From NCBI GenBank assembly GCA_019420325.1, contig JAHZHK010000026.1:1-31040 (forward strand): a DNA stretch of 31,040 nt, written 5' to 3'. Source of the DNA: Coriobacteriaceae bacterium. Lineage in GTDB: Bacteria > Actinomycetota > Coriobacteriia > Coriobacteriales > UMGS124. A program made the position numbers and the translations under genes. This document shows, one piece after another, positions 14,730 through 23,405 of this stretch. The notes beneath the pieces are model-generated. The model made no database searches, had not been told where the DNA came from, and worked only from the letters and a program-made list of their open reading frames with translations. Every line of letters begins with the position of its first letter. Within the stretch, counting starts at the first letter, position 1.

Positions 14730-16013
14730 ATGCCCGCAACTGTTCTTGTCGGTTCTCAATGGGGCGATGAAGGCAAGGGTAAGATTACCGACCTTCTCTC
14801 CAGCGACTATGATTACGTGGTGCGCTTCCAGGGCGGCAACAACGCCGGCCACACGGTCATCACGCCCAAGCACCATCTGGCGCTGCACCTCATTCCCTCG
14901 GGTGTCATGTACGACAACGTGACCCCTGTCATCGGCAATGGCTGCGTCGTGGATCCCAAGGTCCTCCTGGGTGAGATTGACACGCTGGCGCAGGAAGACA
15001 TCAGCTGCGAGCGCCTTACCATCTCGAGTAACGCCCACATTATCATGCCGTATCACCGTGACCTCGACGGTGCTTCCGAGCGTCGTCTGGGCATGAACTT
15101 GATCGGCACCACGCGTCGTGGCATTGGCCCGGCTTATCAGGACAAGGCCTCGCGCATGGGCCTGCGCATGCAGGACATGCTCGATCCGGGCATCTTCCGC
15201 GAGAAGGTCGCTGCGGCCCTGCCTGAGAAGAACGATATCCTCTCCAAGGTGTACGGTCTGCCCACCTATACCGTTGACCAGATCTGCGACGAGTACCTCC
15301 CTTACGCCGAGAGGCTTGCCCCGCATATCGCCGAGACCTCCATCATGCTCAACAATGAGCTCGAGGCCGGCAAGAAGGTCCTCTTCGAGGGCGCCCAGGC
15401 CACGATGCTCGACATCGACTTCGGCACGTATCCCTTCGTCACCTCGTCGAACTGCTCGGCCGGCGGTGCCGTCACGGGTTCTGGCGTGGGCATGAAGTAT
15501 GTCGACCGCGTGCTTGGCATTGCGAAGGCTTACATCACCCGCGTTGGCTCGGGCCCCTTCCCCACCGAGATTCCCGAGGACGACGAGTGCGGCGACAAGC
15601 TGTGCCAGATTGGCGGCGAGTACGGCGTCACGACGGGTCGTAAGCGCCGTTGTGGCTGGTACGACGCCGTTACCATCGCATATGCCGCTCGCGTGAATGG
15701 TCTGACCGACCTTGCCATCACCAAGCTCGACGTCCTGTCGGCTTTTGACACCATCAAGGTCTGCGTCGCCTATGACTGCGATGGCCAGATTCTCCGCACC
15801 GCCCCGCAGAACCAGACTCTCTTCCATCACGCCAAGCCCATCTACGAAGAGGTCAAGGGCTGGAACTGCGACATCTCCGGTTGCCGTACGTTCGATGAGC
15901 TGCCTCAGGCCGCCAAGGACTACATTGCCTTTATCGAGGAGCTTGCAGGTGTCCGCGTCTCCATCGTGGCCGTGGGTCCCTCGCGTGAGCAGACCATCAT
16001 GAGGTATTGGTAA
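14730..16013 (+). CDS. purA: Adenylosuccinate synthetase
   Basis: PurA joins IMP and aspartate using GTP to form adenylosuccinate, which PurB then converts to AMP. The 427-residue length from ATG 14730 matches the family, and the start 'MPATVLVGSQWGDEGKGK' fits homologues better than a GTG 30 bases upstream. GDEGKGK (12-18) is the phosphate-binding loop. 'NAGHTV' and 'GTTRRGIGPAYQDKASR' are the other active-site signatures. 'GTYPFVTSSN' lies in the later part. The ribosome site is weak (AAAGAG). purD follows after 48 bases. Confidence 0.98.
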   Translation: MPATVLVGSQWGDEGKGKITDLLSSDYDYVVRFQGGNNAGHTVITPKHHLALHLIPSGVMYDNVTPVIGNGCVVDPKVLLGEIDTLAQEDISCERLTISSNAHIIMPYHRDLDGASERRLGMNLIGTTRRGIGPAYQDKASRMGLRMQDMLDPGIFREKVAAALPEKNDILSKVYGLPTYTVDQICDEYLPYAERLAPHIAETSIMLNNELEAGKKVLFEGAQATMLDIDFGTYPFVTSSNCSAGGAVTGSGVGMKYVDRVLGIAKAYITRVGSGPFPTEIPEDDECGDKLCQIGGEYGVTTGRKRRCGWYDAVTIAYAARVNGLTDLAITKLDVLSAFDTIKVCVAYDCDGQILRTAPQNQTLFHHAKPIYEEVKGWNCDISGCRTFDELPQAAKDYIAFIEELAGVRVSIVAVGPSREQTIMRYW

Positions 16014-16061
16014 CGACCCGAGGGTTCGGGACTGTCAAAGAGATTGAGGGGACACGGCACC

Positions 16062-17360
16062 ATGGATATCCTGCTTCTGGGTTCGGGCGGTCGCGAGCAT
16101 GCCATCGCGGTCGCGCTCAAGGCTTCGCCGCTGTGCGATGAGCTGTACGTTGCTCCCGGCAACGGTGGAACGGCTGCCATTGCGACGAACATCAAGCTCG
16201 ACATCAACGACCCTGCCGCGGTGGCCGATTATGCCGCCGAGCACGGCGTGGGGCTTGTGGTCATCGGTCCCGAGGCCCCGCTTGTGTCCGGCGTTGCCGA
16301 CGCGGTACGCGCCAAGGGCATTCCTGCTTTTGGCCCGGGCGCCCAGGGTGCGCAGATGGAGGGATCCAAGCGCTTCGCCAAGGAGTTCATGGAGCGCCAC
16401 GGCATTCCCACTGCTGCGTATCGCAGCTTTACCGAGCAGGCCGGTGCCGATGCTTACGTCTCGCAGCGCTTCGCTGCTGGCGTGAAGGTTCTCGTGGTGA
16501 AGGCTGACGGCCTTGCCGCCGGTAAGGGTGTCGTCGTCGCCACCAGCGAGCAGGAGGCTCTTGAGGCTGTGCGCGATTGCTTCTCGGGCCACTTCGGTGA
16601 AGCCGGCTCTACCGTCGTTATCGAAGAGGGCCTGACGGGTCCCGAGTGCTCGCTGCTCGCTTTCGTCGACGGTTCCACCGTGCGTCTCATGGCTACTGCC
16701 CAGGATCATAAGCGTGCCTTGGAGGGTGATCTGGGTCCCAACACGGGCGGCATGGGCGTCTACTCGCCGGTGCCCATCGTCACCGATGAGGAATACGCCA
16801 CCATGGCTGCCGCAATGCAGACGGCGGCAGACGGTCTTGTCGCTGACGGCATCGACTATCGCGGCGTGCTGTACGGCGGGTTCATGCTCACGCCCGAAGG
16901 TCCCAAGGTGCTTGAGTTCAACGCCCGTTTCGGTGATCCCGAGACGCAGGTCATCCTGCCTCGCCTCAAGACCGATCTTGTTGAGGTCATGCTCACTGTG
17001 GCCCAAGGTCGCCTTAACGAGATCGAGCTTGCATGGCGCGACGAGTGGGCGGTCAGCGTCGTCCTTGCAAGCGCTGGATATCCTGGTTCCTATCCCAAGG
17101 GTCTCGAAATCTCGGGTATCGAGCGTGCCGAGGCTCTTCCTGGCGTTACGGTCTACCATGCTGGTACGACCCTCGACGAACAGGGCGTTCTGCGTACCTC
17201 CGGTGGTCGCGTTCTCAATGTCACGGCTCTGGGCGCCACGTTTGCACAGGCTCGCGAACGTGCCTATGAGGGCTGTGACCTCATTGAGTTTGATGGCAAG
17301 ATGCTGCGTCGCGACATCGGCGCCCGTGCTCTTCGCGGTCGCAGCGCCTGGGAGGATTAA
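16062..17360 (+). CDS. purD: Phosphoribosylamine--glycine ligase
   Basis: PurD makes glycinamide ribonucleotide from phosphoribosylamine, glycine and ATP, the second step of purine synthesis. The 432-residue product begins 'MDILLLGSGGREHAIA', the family N-terminus. It contains 'VVIGPEAPLVSGV', an ATP-grasp core with 'VLVVKADGLAAGKGVVVA' and the signature 'RFGDPETQVILPRLK'. The ATG at 16062 has TGAGGGGA about 10 bases upstream. It lies 48 bases after purA, probably in the same unit, and the NUDIX gene begins 5 bases after its stop. Confidence 0.97.
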   Translation: MDILLLGSGGREHAIAVALKASPLCDELYVAPGNGGTAAIATNIKLDINDPAAVADYAAEHGVGLVVIGPEAPLVSGVADAVRAKGIPAFGPGAQGAQMEGSKRFAKEFMERHGIPTAAYRSFTEQAGADAYVSQRFAAGVKVLVVKADGLAAGKGVVVATSEQEALEAVRDCFSGHFGEAGSTVVIEEGLTGPECSLLAFVDGSTVRLMATAQDHKRALEGDLGPNTGGMGVYSPVPIVTDEEYATMAAAMQTAADGLVADGIDYRGVLYGGFMLTPEGPKVLEFNARFGDPETQVILPRLKTDLVEVMLTVAQGRLNEIELAWRDEWAVSVVLASAGYPGSYPKGLEISGIERAEALPGVTVYHAGTTLDEQGVLRTSGGRVLNVTALGATFAQARERAYEGCDLIEFDGKMLRRDIGARALRGRSAWED

Positions 17361-17365
17361 GGCAT

Positions 17366-18094
17366 ATGGAGGACTTCGACGCGGCGGAGCTTGTCTCGCC
17401 TGCAGCTGACAGCGACGCATCGACCATCGACGATGCGTCCGTCTGCGATGTCACGCCGGTTTTCGACGACGACTTCATTCGTTCGCGACGTGCTCGCAAC
17501 AAGGCAAAGGCGACCGAGCCGCCCGTCGAGGACGACTCTTTGCCACAGGATGGTCTCACTGAGGCCATCCTTGACTCTCGCATGGTCTGGCGCGGCGACT
17601 ACCTTTCGGTGGAAGACACCACAGTGCGCCTGCCCAATGGTTCTTTGGGGCATCGCGATATTGTGCGTCATCCTGGTGCCGTGGCTGTCATTGCCCTGAC
17701 TGATGACGGCAAAATCGTGCTTGTTCATCAGTACCGCACGTCCCTTGAGCAGGTTACGGTCGAGATTCCTGCAGGCAAGATGGAACCCGGCGAAGATCCC
17801 GCTACGGCCGCCGCGCGCGAGTTGATGGAGGAAACCGGCTATTTGGCCGAACGTATGGCCTATCTCGGGCCCATTGCGCCGGCGCCGGGGTATTCCGACG
17901 AGTTGCTTCACCTCTATATGGCCATGGGCCTTTCTTTTGTGGGCGCTTCACCCGACGACGATGAGTTCATCAACGTCGACCTCGTCGATCTCAACGAGAT
18001 GGTCGACCAGGTCCTCGATGGCAAGGTCATCGACGCCAAAACGGTGGTCGGGATTCTTCTCTGCGAGGCGATTTCGCGCCGCATGGAGGCTTAG
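17366..18094 (+). CDS. NUDIX hydrolase, ADP-ribose pyrophosphatase-like, with acidic N-terminal extension
   Basis: A 242-residue protein. The complete NUDIX box, G-x5-E-x7-REL-x-EE-x-G, occupies residues 137-158. Upstream 'VEIPAGKMEPGED' and downstream 'PAPGYSDELLHLY' match the ADP-ribose/ADP-sugar pyrophosphatase group. Such enzymes hydrolyse ADP-ribose or related nucleoside diphosphates to AMP and a phosphate sugar, with magnesium. The first 65 residues are acidic and low in complexity and are not part of the usual 170-180-residue enzyme. The start could be later, but the ATG at 17366 has GGAGGA 10 bases upstream. It sits tightly between purD (5 bases) and an ABC exporter (7 bases). Confidence 0.88.
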   Translation: MEDFDAAELVSPAADSDASTIDDASVCDVTPVFDDDFIRSRRARNKAKATEPPVEDDSLPQDGLTEAILDSRMVWRGDYLSVEDTTVRLPNGSLGHRDIVRHPGAVAVIALTDDGKIVLVHQYRTSLEQVTVEIPAGKMEPGEDPATAAARELMEETGYLAERMAYLGPIAPAPGYSDELLHLYMAMGLSFVGASPDDDEFINVDLVDLNEMVDQVLDGKVIDAKTVVGILLCEAISRRMEA

Positions 18095-18101
18095 CGCCCT
18101 T

Positions 18102-19847
18102 ATGAAACACTCATCCCAACCTGGAACTTTTGCCCGCTTTGTCTCGTATTACAAGGGACAAGGCGGGCTCTTTTGGGCAGATATGGCGTGCGCCCTCATC
18201 GTTGCCGGCATTGACCTTGCCTTCCCTCAGATTCTGCGCACGCTGAGTTCGGGTCTGTTCGCGAGCGATGCGGCAGAAATCCTTTCGGCACTGGGAACTT
18301 TGTTGGCGTGTTTGGCCGCCATGTACCTGGTTCGCTTTGGATGCCGTTACTTTGTGGGAGCTTGGGGCCACATCATGGGCGTTCGCATGGAGACGCGCAT
18401 GCGTCAGGACCTGTTCGACGCCTACGAGCGCTTTTCATTTGCGTGGTATGACAAAGCCAAGACCGGCGATCTTATGAGCCGCGTCACAAATGACTTGTTC
18501 GACATTTCCGAGGCGGCGCACCATGGCCCGGAGAACATCGTCATCTCCGTTATCGAGATCGTTGGCATGCTTGTCATTCTGTCCACCATTGACCTTGCGC
18601 TTGCCCTGGCGGTCTTTGTTGTGTGCGCCGTGGCCGTTGGGTATCTCATCGTTAAGAACAAGCAGCTTAAAGCGACGTTTCGCGACAATCGCGTGAAAAT
18701 TTCTGCCGTGAACTCACAACTGGAAGATACCTTGCAGGGCGTGCGCACCGTCAAGGCGTTCGTTGCCGAGGACCATGAACGTTCACGTTTTGCCGCATCC
18801 AACAATGCTTACCTTTCATCGAAGACCACGACATACAAGGCCATGGGATTCTTCAATGCCATGAGCTCAACGCTTTCGGGCATGTTGTACACGGTTGTCA
18901 TCGTGTTCGGTGGTTATCGGGTTGCACTCGGAGAGATTTCTGCTGCTGACCTTGCGATATTTGCCCTCTACATTGGCATTCTTGCTACACCCATCGAGAC
19001 GCTCGTCAACTTCACCGAGGTCTTTCAAAAGGCTGCCGCTGGATTCAGACGTTTCTGCGAGATAGTGGACTGCCCTCTCGACGTGCGCGAGCAGATAGAC
19101 GCTCCCGATCTTGAGGTTGCCTGCGGCCGTGTCGACTTCAACGACGTCCATTTCTCTTATGGCGAGGACGCCCCTGCCCTCAAAGGTCTCAGCTTGCATG
19201 TCGAGGCAGGGCAGACTGTTGCGCTTGTTGGGCCTTCGGGCGGCGGCAAGACGACCACCTGCTCGCTGCTTCCGCGTTTCTACGACGTCGACGAGGGCAG
19301 CGTGTGTATCGATGGTGTCGACGTGAGACAGGTAAGCTTGGCAAGTTTGCGGCGAGCCGTCGGTTTCGTGCAGCAAGACGTCTACCTGTTCGATGCGACC
19401 ATCGCCGAAAACATTGCCTATGGTGACTTTTCGGCGAGCAGGGAACGCATTGTCGAGGCAGCCAAAAGAGCCAACATCCATGACTTCATTACCAGCTTGC
19501 CTCAAGGGTATGACACGCTTGTCGGTGAGCGTGGCGCCCGCCTGTCGGGTGGACAGAAGCAGCGTGTCGCCATTGCCCGCGTTTTCTTGAAAGACCCTTC
19601 CATCATCGTGCTTGACGAGGCGACGAGCGCTTTGGACAACGAAAGTGAGTCGCTTGTCCAAGAAAGCCTTGCTGCCCTTTCGCGCGGCCGCACTGTTCTC
19701 ATCATTGCGCATCGGCTTTCTACCATCCGGCACGCCCATGCCATTGCCGTTATCGAGGACGGGCGTGTGCAGCAAGTCGGCACGCATGATGAGCTTATGA
19801 AGCAGGGAGGTACGTACGAGCGCTATTACCGTATGCAGTTCGAATAG
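18102..19847 (+). CDS. ABC exporter half-transporter (membrane domain fused to ATPase)
   Basis: A 581-residue protein of the MsbA/lipid-drug exporter type, probably working as a homodimer. Residues about 20-310 hold six membrane helices. The ATPase domain has Walker A GPSGGGKT (377-384), Q-loop 'GFVQQDVYLF' (421-430), signature LSGGQ (481-485), Walker B IIVLDEA (501-507) and H-loop His537 in 'IIAHRLST'. All catalytic elements are intact. The start at 18102 is the first ATG after the NUDIX stop; GGAGG lies rather far away (13 bases), so initiation may depend on coupling. The substrate cannot be told from the sequence. Confidence 0.93.
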   Translation: MKHSSQPGTFARFVSYYKGQGGLFWADMACALIVAGIDLAFPQILRTLSSGLFASDAAEILSALGTLLACLAAMYLVRFGCRYFVGAWGHIMGVRMETRMRQDLFDAYERFSFAWYDKAKTGDLMSRVTNDLFDISEAAHHGPENIVISVIEIVGMLVILSTIDLALALAVFVVCAVAVGYLIVKNKQLKATFRDNRVKISAVNSQLEDTLQGVRTVKAFVAEDHERSRFAASNNAYLSSKTTTYKAMGFFNAMSSTLSGMLYTVVIVFGGYRVALGEISAADLAIFALYIGILATPIETLVNFTEVFQKAAAGFRRFCEIVDCPLDVREQIDAPDLEVACGRVDFNDVHFSYGEDAPALKGLSLHVEAGQTVALVGPSGGGKTTTCSLLPRFYDVDEGSVCIDGVDVRQVSLASLRRAVGFVQQDVYLFDATIAENIAYGDFSASRERIVEAAKRANIHDFITSLPQGYDTLVGERGARLSGGQKQRVAIARVFLKDPSIIVLDEATSALDNESESLVQESLAALSRGRTVLIIAHRLSTIRHAHAIAVIEDGRVQQVGTHDELMKQGGTYERYYRMQFE

Positions 19848-19875
19848 TGCCATTGTGCGAAGAGACCGCTCAGCG

Positions 19876-19905
19876 TTGGTAAAACCTTATCAGCTGCTTT
19901 ATAGT
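19876..19905 (+). promoter_or_regulatory. Candidate promoter for the 20.0-26.0 kb gene run
   Basis: TTGGTA (19876-19881) and TATAGT (19900-19905) are separated by 18 bases, in the 148-base gap after the ABC exporter. The start would lie about 80 bases before the first gene. Confidence 0.4.
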
Positions 19906-19995
19906 TGCACGTATAGCATGGTCCGGAATCGCCTTGGTGGTTCCAAAGTTGTTTCATTGTCCGTCGACTTCGCGACAACATAGAAAGTTGACCGT

Positions 19996-20694
19996 ATGTC
20001 AGAGCCCAATAATGCTCAAAACGAGCAGACCACTGAACGTCCGCACGGCTACACGCTGGCCGATGAGGAGATGGAGCGCCTTGAGGAGAAGCGCGCGTCT
20101 GTTGACGCGTTGGATCCCATTGCGCTTGACGATCCCGTGGGCATGTCGGTCGAGAAGGTGATTGGCCGCGCACTGGTTTTCGTGGTGTTCATCCTTGTCG
20201 TGGGAATTCTCTTTGCCCAGGTTGCTTGCAAGAACATCCAGCTCATGAGCGTAGCTTCCTTTGACAAGAAGGTCGATGCCGCCAGTGTTGAGAAGGCTGC
20301 GACCTCTGGTGTGAGTTGGGCTGGCGATATCGTCAAGTTCCCGAGCATGGTGTCGTCCGCCTACGACGCGCAGAGCGCGACGGCAACGGTCGTCGTGCTG
20401 AACGATTCTCCGCGCACGCTTCCCCAGCTTGTCAGCGCTTCGCAGAGTCAGGCTTTCACGCTTGCCATGGCGATGTTTGAAAACGATGAGGTCAACACGG
20501 TTGTCTACAGCGTGTGCTCCAACACTCTGGCTCCCGTCACCGACCAGTCTGGTGCAAAGGCCGCTTCTCAGGATGAGGCTCCCGAGCCGCTTATCAGCTT
20601 TGTGTGGCAGCGTGGTGTCGACGGCACGTATGCCTGCACGCTTCAAGGCTACGACCCCGATACCGCCAGCCTCATGGCAGGGGAGCAGGAGTAA
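19996..20694 (+). CDS. Uncharacterised single-pass membrane protein
   Basis: A 232-residue protein not recognised as any known family. Residues 1-55 are polar and mostly charged, so probably cytoplasmic. Residues about 58-77 form one membrane segment with 'ALVFVVFILVVGILFAQVAC'. The remaining 155 residues would lie outside the cell. They include 'SATATVVVLNDSPRTLPQLV' and 'FTLAMAMFENDEVNTVVYSV', a pattern of beta strands and a helix. The topology suggests an anchored extracytoplasmic domain. Its stop is 4 bases before the radical SAM gene, so the two are surely co-transcribed, which hints at a shared role, possibly with tetrapyrroles, but nothing in the sequence proves it. Confidence 0.75.
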   Translation: MSEPNNAQNEQTTERPHGYTLADEEMERLEEKRASVDALDPIALDDPVGMSVEKVIGRALVFVVFILVVGILFAQVACKNIQLMSVASFDKKVDAASVEKAATSGVSWAGDIVKFPSMVSSAYDAQSATATVVVLNDSPRTLPQLVSASQSQAFTLAMAMFENDEVNTVVYSVCSNTLAPVTDQSGAKAASQDEAPEPLISFVWQRGVDGTYACTLQGYDPDTASLMAGEQE

Positions 20695-20698
20695 CGCC

Positions 20699-22048
20699 AT
20701 GCTCGCAGAAAAAATGCTTTCAAGTGTCGTCAGCCTTCTGGGCGGCAAGTACTTCAAGCTCGACCCTACGCCGGGCGTGACGCTGCCCGACCCCAATCCC
20801 AAGCAGCACTACATGCTGTACATGCATGTGCCGTTCTGCGAGGTGCTGTGTCCGTACTGCTCGTTCAACCGCTTCCCCTTTGAGCGCGACCGTGCTCTCA
20901 AGTACTTTGATTCTATGCGCGAGGAAATGCGTCGCCTGGCTGACCGCGGTTATACGTTCGAGGAAGTCTATGTGGGCGGCGGCACCCCCACGGTCATGAT
21001 GGACCAGCTCGCGCAAACCATCGGTTTGGCCCGCGAGCTTTTCCCCTCCATCCGCGACGTCTCAAGCGAGACGAACCCCAACCACCTTGTGCCCGGCTAC
21101 CTCGAGGACCTCTCGAGCCTTGTCCAGCGCCTCTCGGTCGGTGTACAGAGTTTCGACGACGACATGCTCAAGCGTATGGCGCGCTACAACAAGTACGGTA
21201 GCTCGCAGGTGATTTTCGAGCGCATCCGTTCGGTCGCCGATGCCAAGCTCTTTAAGTCGCTCAACGTCGACATGATTTTTAACTTCCCTGGTCAGACACC
21301 CGAAATGGTCGCCCATGATATTGAGATGGTCAAGGCGAGCGGTGCCAACCAGACGACGTTCTACCCGCTCATGGTGTCTCCGGCGAGCCGTGCCAGCATT
21401 GAGAAGACGGTGGGCCACGTCGACTACAAGAACGAAGAGCATTTCTACCATCAGATTTATGACGGGTTCTGCGGTGGAGACAACCCCGAGTTCCGTCCCT
21501 CGAGCTGCTACACGTTCAGCCGTGAAGAGGGTCAGATGATCGACGAGTACGTCGTGAACTATGAGGAATACCCCGCCATTGGATCGGGCGGCATCTCGTA
21601 TCTCGACGGCAGCCTCTACATCAACACGTTCTCCCTGCGTGACTACTCCGAGCGCATCGCGCAAGGAGGCCTGTCCACGTTGGCGCAGACGAAGTTCCCC
21701 AAGCGCGACTGGATGCGCTACAGGTTCATGATGAACCTGTTCGGCCTTTCCATTGACAAGCGCGCCTGGCACGAACGCTTTGGATGCTCGGTGGCGCAAG
21801 GTCTGCCTGTTGAGTATGCGTTCATGAAGATGAACGGGGCTTTCGATCGCGACGACGACGAGGTGCTTACGCTCACCCCGCGTGGCCGCTATCTGATGGT
21901 TGTCATGATGCGCCAGTTCTTTATCGGTGTGAACAGCCTGCGCGACCAGGCACGCGCTGCTCTTCCTGGTGACGAACACGCGCTTATCTTCGGGGAGTGC
22001 CCTTCCTCCGACGGTTGCCCACAGGGTTCTCTTACGGAGGGAAGGTAG
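20699..22048 (+). CDS. HemW/coproporphyrinogen oxidase-like radical SAM protein
   Basis: A 449-residue protein of the HemN/HemW branch of radical SAM enzymes. C47, C51 and C54 in 'PFCEVLCPYCSF' bind the 4Fe-4S cluster. GGGTPT (93-98) and 'SSETNPNHL' help bind SAM, and 'QRLSVGVQSFDDDMLKRM' is the family core. It lacks the additional cysteine of HemN just after the third ligand. It is longer than typical HemW (about 375-400 residues), with about 37 extra residues at the N-terminus and a long C-terminal region ending in 'CPSSDGCPQG'. It might be a heme chaperone, a heme-modifying enzyme of the ChuW/HutW kind, or something new. No other heme-synthesis gene is nearby. AGGAG precedes the ATG. Confidence 0.85.
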   Translation: MLAEKMLSSVVSLLGGKYFKLDPTPGVTLPDPNPKQHYMLYMHVPFCEVLCPYCSFNRFPFERDRALKYFDSMREEMRRLADRGYTFEEVYVGGGTPTVMMDQLAQTIGLARELFPSIRDVSSETNPNHLVPGYLEDLSSLVQRLSVGVQSFDDDMLKRMARYNKYGSSQVIFERIRSVADAKLFKSLNVDMIFNFPGQTPEMVAHDIEMVKASGANQTTFYPLMVSPASRASIEKTVGHVDYKNEEHFYHQIYDGFCGGDNPEFRPSSCYTFSREEGQMIDEYVVNYEEYPAIGSGGISYLDGSLYINTFSLRDYSERIAQGGLSTLAQTKFPKRDWMRYRFMMNLFGLSIDKRAWHERFGCSVAQGLPVEYAFMKMNGAFDRDDDEVLTLTPRGRYLMVVMMRQFFIGVNSLRDQARAALPGDEHALIFGECPSSDGCPQGSLTEGR

Positions 22049-22054
22049 GCAGCC

Positions 22055-22906
22055 GTGGACCATATCAGCCAGGACAACGTTATCTCGCTTGCCGGGGTTG
22101 ATTGGCAGCAGGCTTGGGAGTACGAGGATTCCCGGCGCGTGAGGCCTGCCGACGCTTCACATTGGTCTGGTCGCGCCAAGAGTTACGGCGAGAACAGCCT
22201 GGGCGAATACGAGAGGACCTTCATCGAGCGCGCCCAGATCAAGCCTGGTCAAACAGTGCTCGACTTTGGATGCGGAATCGGGCTTCTTGCCATTCCGCTT
22301 GCAAAGATGGGATGCAAGGTCATCGCGTGCGATTTTTCCGAGGGCATGCTTGCGATGCTGCGTGAAAACGCCCGCGTTGCCGGGGTCTCCGACTCAATCG
22401 ATGTGCGCCTACTTGCCTGGGACGATGATTGGCAGGCTGCGGGCATTGAGCCCGACAGTGTTGATGTCGCCATTGCCTCTCGTTCTATTTCCACGCACAA
22501 TCTTTTGGGGGCACTCACCAAGCTTGACCGCACTGCCCGCGAACGCGCGTGTGTGACGGTGGCCGCCGGGTGCTCGCCCCGTCGCGACGAACGCGCGTTT
22601 GCCTCAGTGGGTCGCACTCGCCCGCCTGTGGTGGATTACGCGTTTTGCACCAACATCTTGTTCCAGCACGGGGCTTTTCCCGAGATTTCCTACATCGTGA
22701 CGCACAGTCGACCTGCATTTGCCGATCGCAACGAGGCTATCGAGTCCCTGACCGACATGCTCGGCTCTTCGTTGACCCCAGAGGAGCAGGTTGCCCTCGA
22801 AGCGTTTCTTGACGAGCACTATGCTGTCGACGAGCATGCCAAATCTGGTCGGGCATATGCCTCCGACGAGCTGCGTGAGGTGCGTTGGGCTTTCATTTCT
22901 TGGTAG
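22055..22906 (+). CDS. Class I SAM-dependent methyltransferase
   Basis: A 283-residue protein starting with GTG at 22055, preceded by GGAGGGAAGG. Motif I VLDFGCGIG is at residues 68-76, and 'VIACDFSEGMLAMLREN' (89-105) provides the acidic residue that binds the SAM ribose. The middle 'DSVDVAIASRSISTHNL' corresponds to motif IV. The substrate-specific part is at the C-terminus and is not recognised. The gene follows the radical SAM gene after 6 bases and precedes purE, so it may act on the same substrate as the radical SAM protein. This is inference from gene order. Confidence 0.88.
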   Translation: MDHISQDNVISLAGVDWQQAWEYEDSRRVRPADASHWSGRAKSYGENSLGEYERTFIERAQIKPGQTVLDFGCGIGLLAIPLAKMGCKVIACDFSEGMLAMLRENARVAGVSDSIDVRLLAWDDDWQAAGIEPDSVDVAIASRSISTHNLLGALTKLDRTARERACVTVAAGCSPRRDERAFASVGRTRPPVVDYAFCTNILFQHGAFPEISYIVTHSRPAFADRNEAIESLTDMLGSSLTPEEQVALEAFLDEHYAVDEHAKSGRAYASDELREVRWAFISW

Positions 22907-22938
22907 CAACGGTTCTTAACGGGATTTTAGGAGAGACT

Positions 22939-23403
22939 ATGGCAGAGAAAAAGCCGCTGGTTGGCATCATCATGGGTTCCAAGAGCGATATGCCTGCAAT
23001 GGAGGCATGCACCAACCAGCTTGATGAGATGGGCGTTCCCTACGAGCTTGTTGTGTACAGCGCGCATCGTACTCCTATGCAGGTTCACGAGTGGGCAAGT
23101 ACCGCATCCGAGCGCGGCATGCGCGTCATCATCGCCGCAGCCGGCAAAGCAGCCGCGCTTCCGGGCGTCGTCGCTGCCGTGACGCCCCTGCCGGTCATTG
23201 GTGTCCCTATGAAGACGAGCGACCTGGGTGGTTTGGACTCTCTACTTTCCATGGTGCAGATGCCTTCTGGCGTGCCTGTCGCCACGGTCGCCATCGGCGG
23301 GGCAAAGAACGCTGCCATTCTTGCGGTGCAGGTCATGGGTGCTTCCGACCCTGCATGGCGCGACAAGATGGTTGAGTACAAGCGCGCGCTGGCGGAGGCG
23401 TAA
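22939..23403 (+). CDS. purE: 5-(carboxyamino)imidazole ribonucleotide mutase with atypical active-site segment
   Basis: A 154-residue PurE, which converts N5-CAIR to CAIR in purine synthesis. GSKSDMP (13-19) and SAHRTP (41-46, with His43) are present, as is 'QMPSGVPVATVAI'. In class I PurE the later segment reads G-[GK]-A-A-H-L-P-G; here it is GKAAALPG, with Ala73 in place of the conserved histidine. The start at 22939 has AGGAGAG 6-8 bases upstream. No purK gene is seen in the window. It is placed 32 bases after the methyltransferase and 2 bases before iorA, an unusual company for a purine gene. Confidence 0.93.
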   Translation: MAEKKPLVGIIMGSKSDMPAMEACTNQLDEMGVPYELVVYSAHRTPMQVHEWASTASERGMRVIIAAAGKAAALPGVVAAVTPLPVIGVPMKTSDLGGLDSLLSMVQMPSGVPVATVAIGGAKNAAILAVQVMGASDPAWRDKMVEYKRALAEA

Positions 23404-23405
23404 GG

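Noticed and set aside
14661..15830. A 389-codon minus-strand frame opposite purA
   Set aside because: Low-information His/Val/Asp-rich translation typical of antisense frames; purA is certain on the plus strand.
16035..17420. A 461-codon minus-strand frame opposite purD
   Set aside because: Antisense shadow; purD has full ATP-grasp motifs and correct length.
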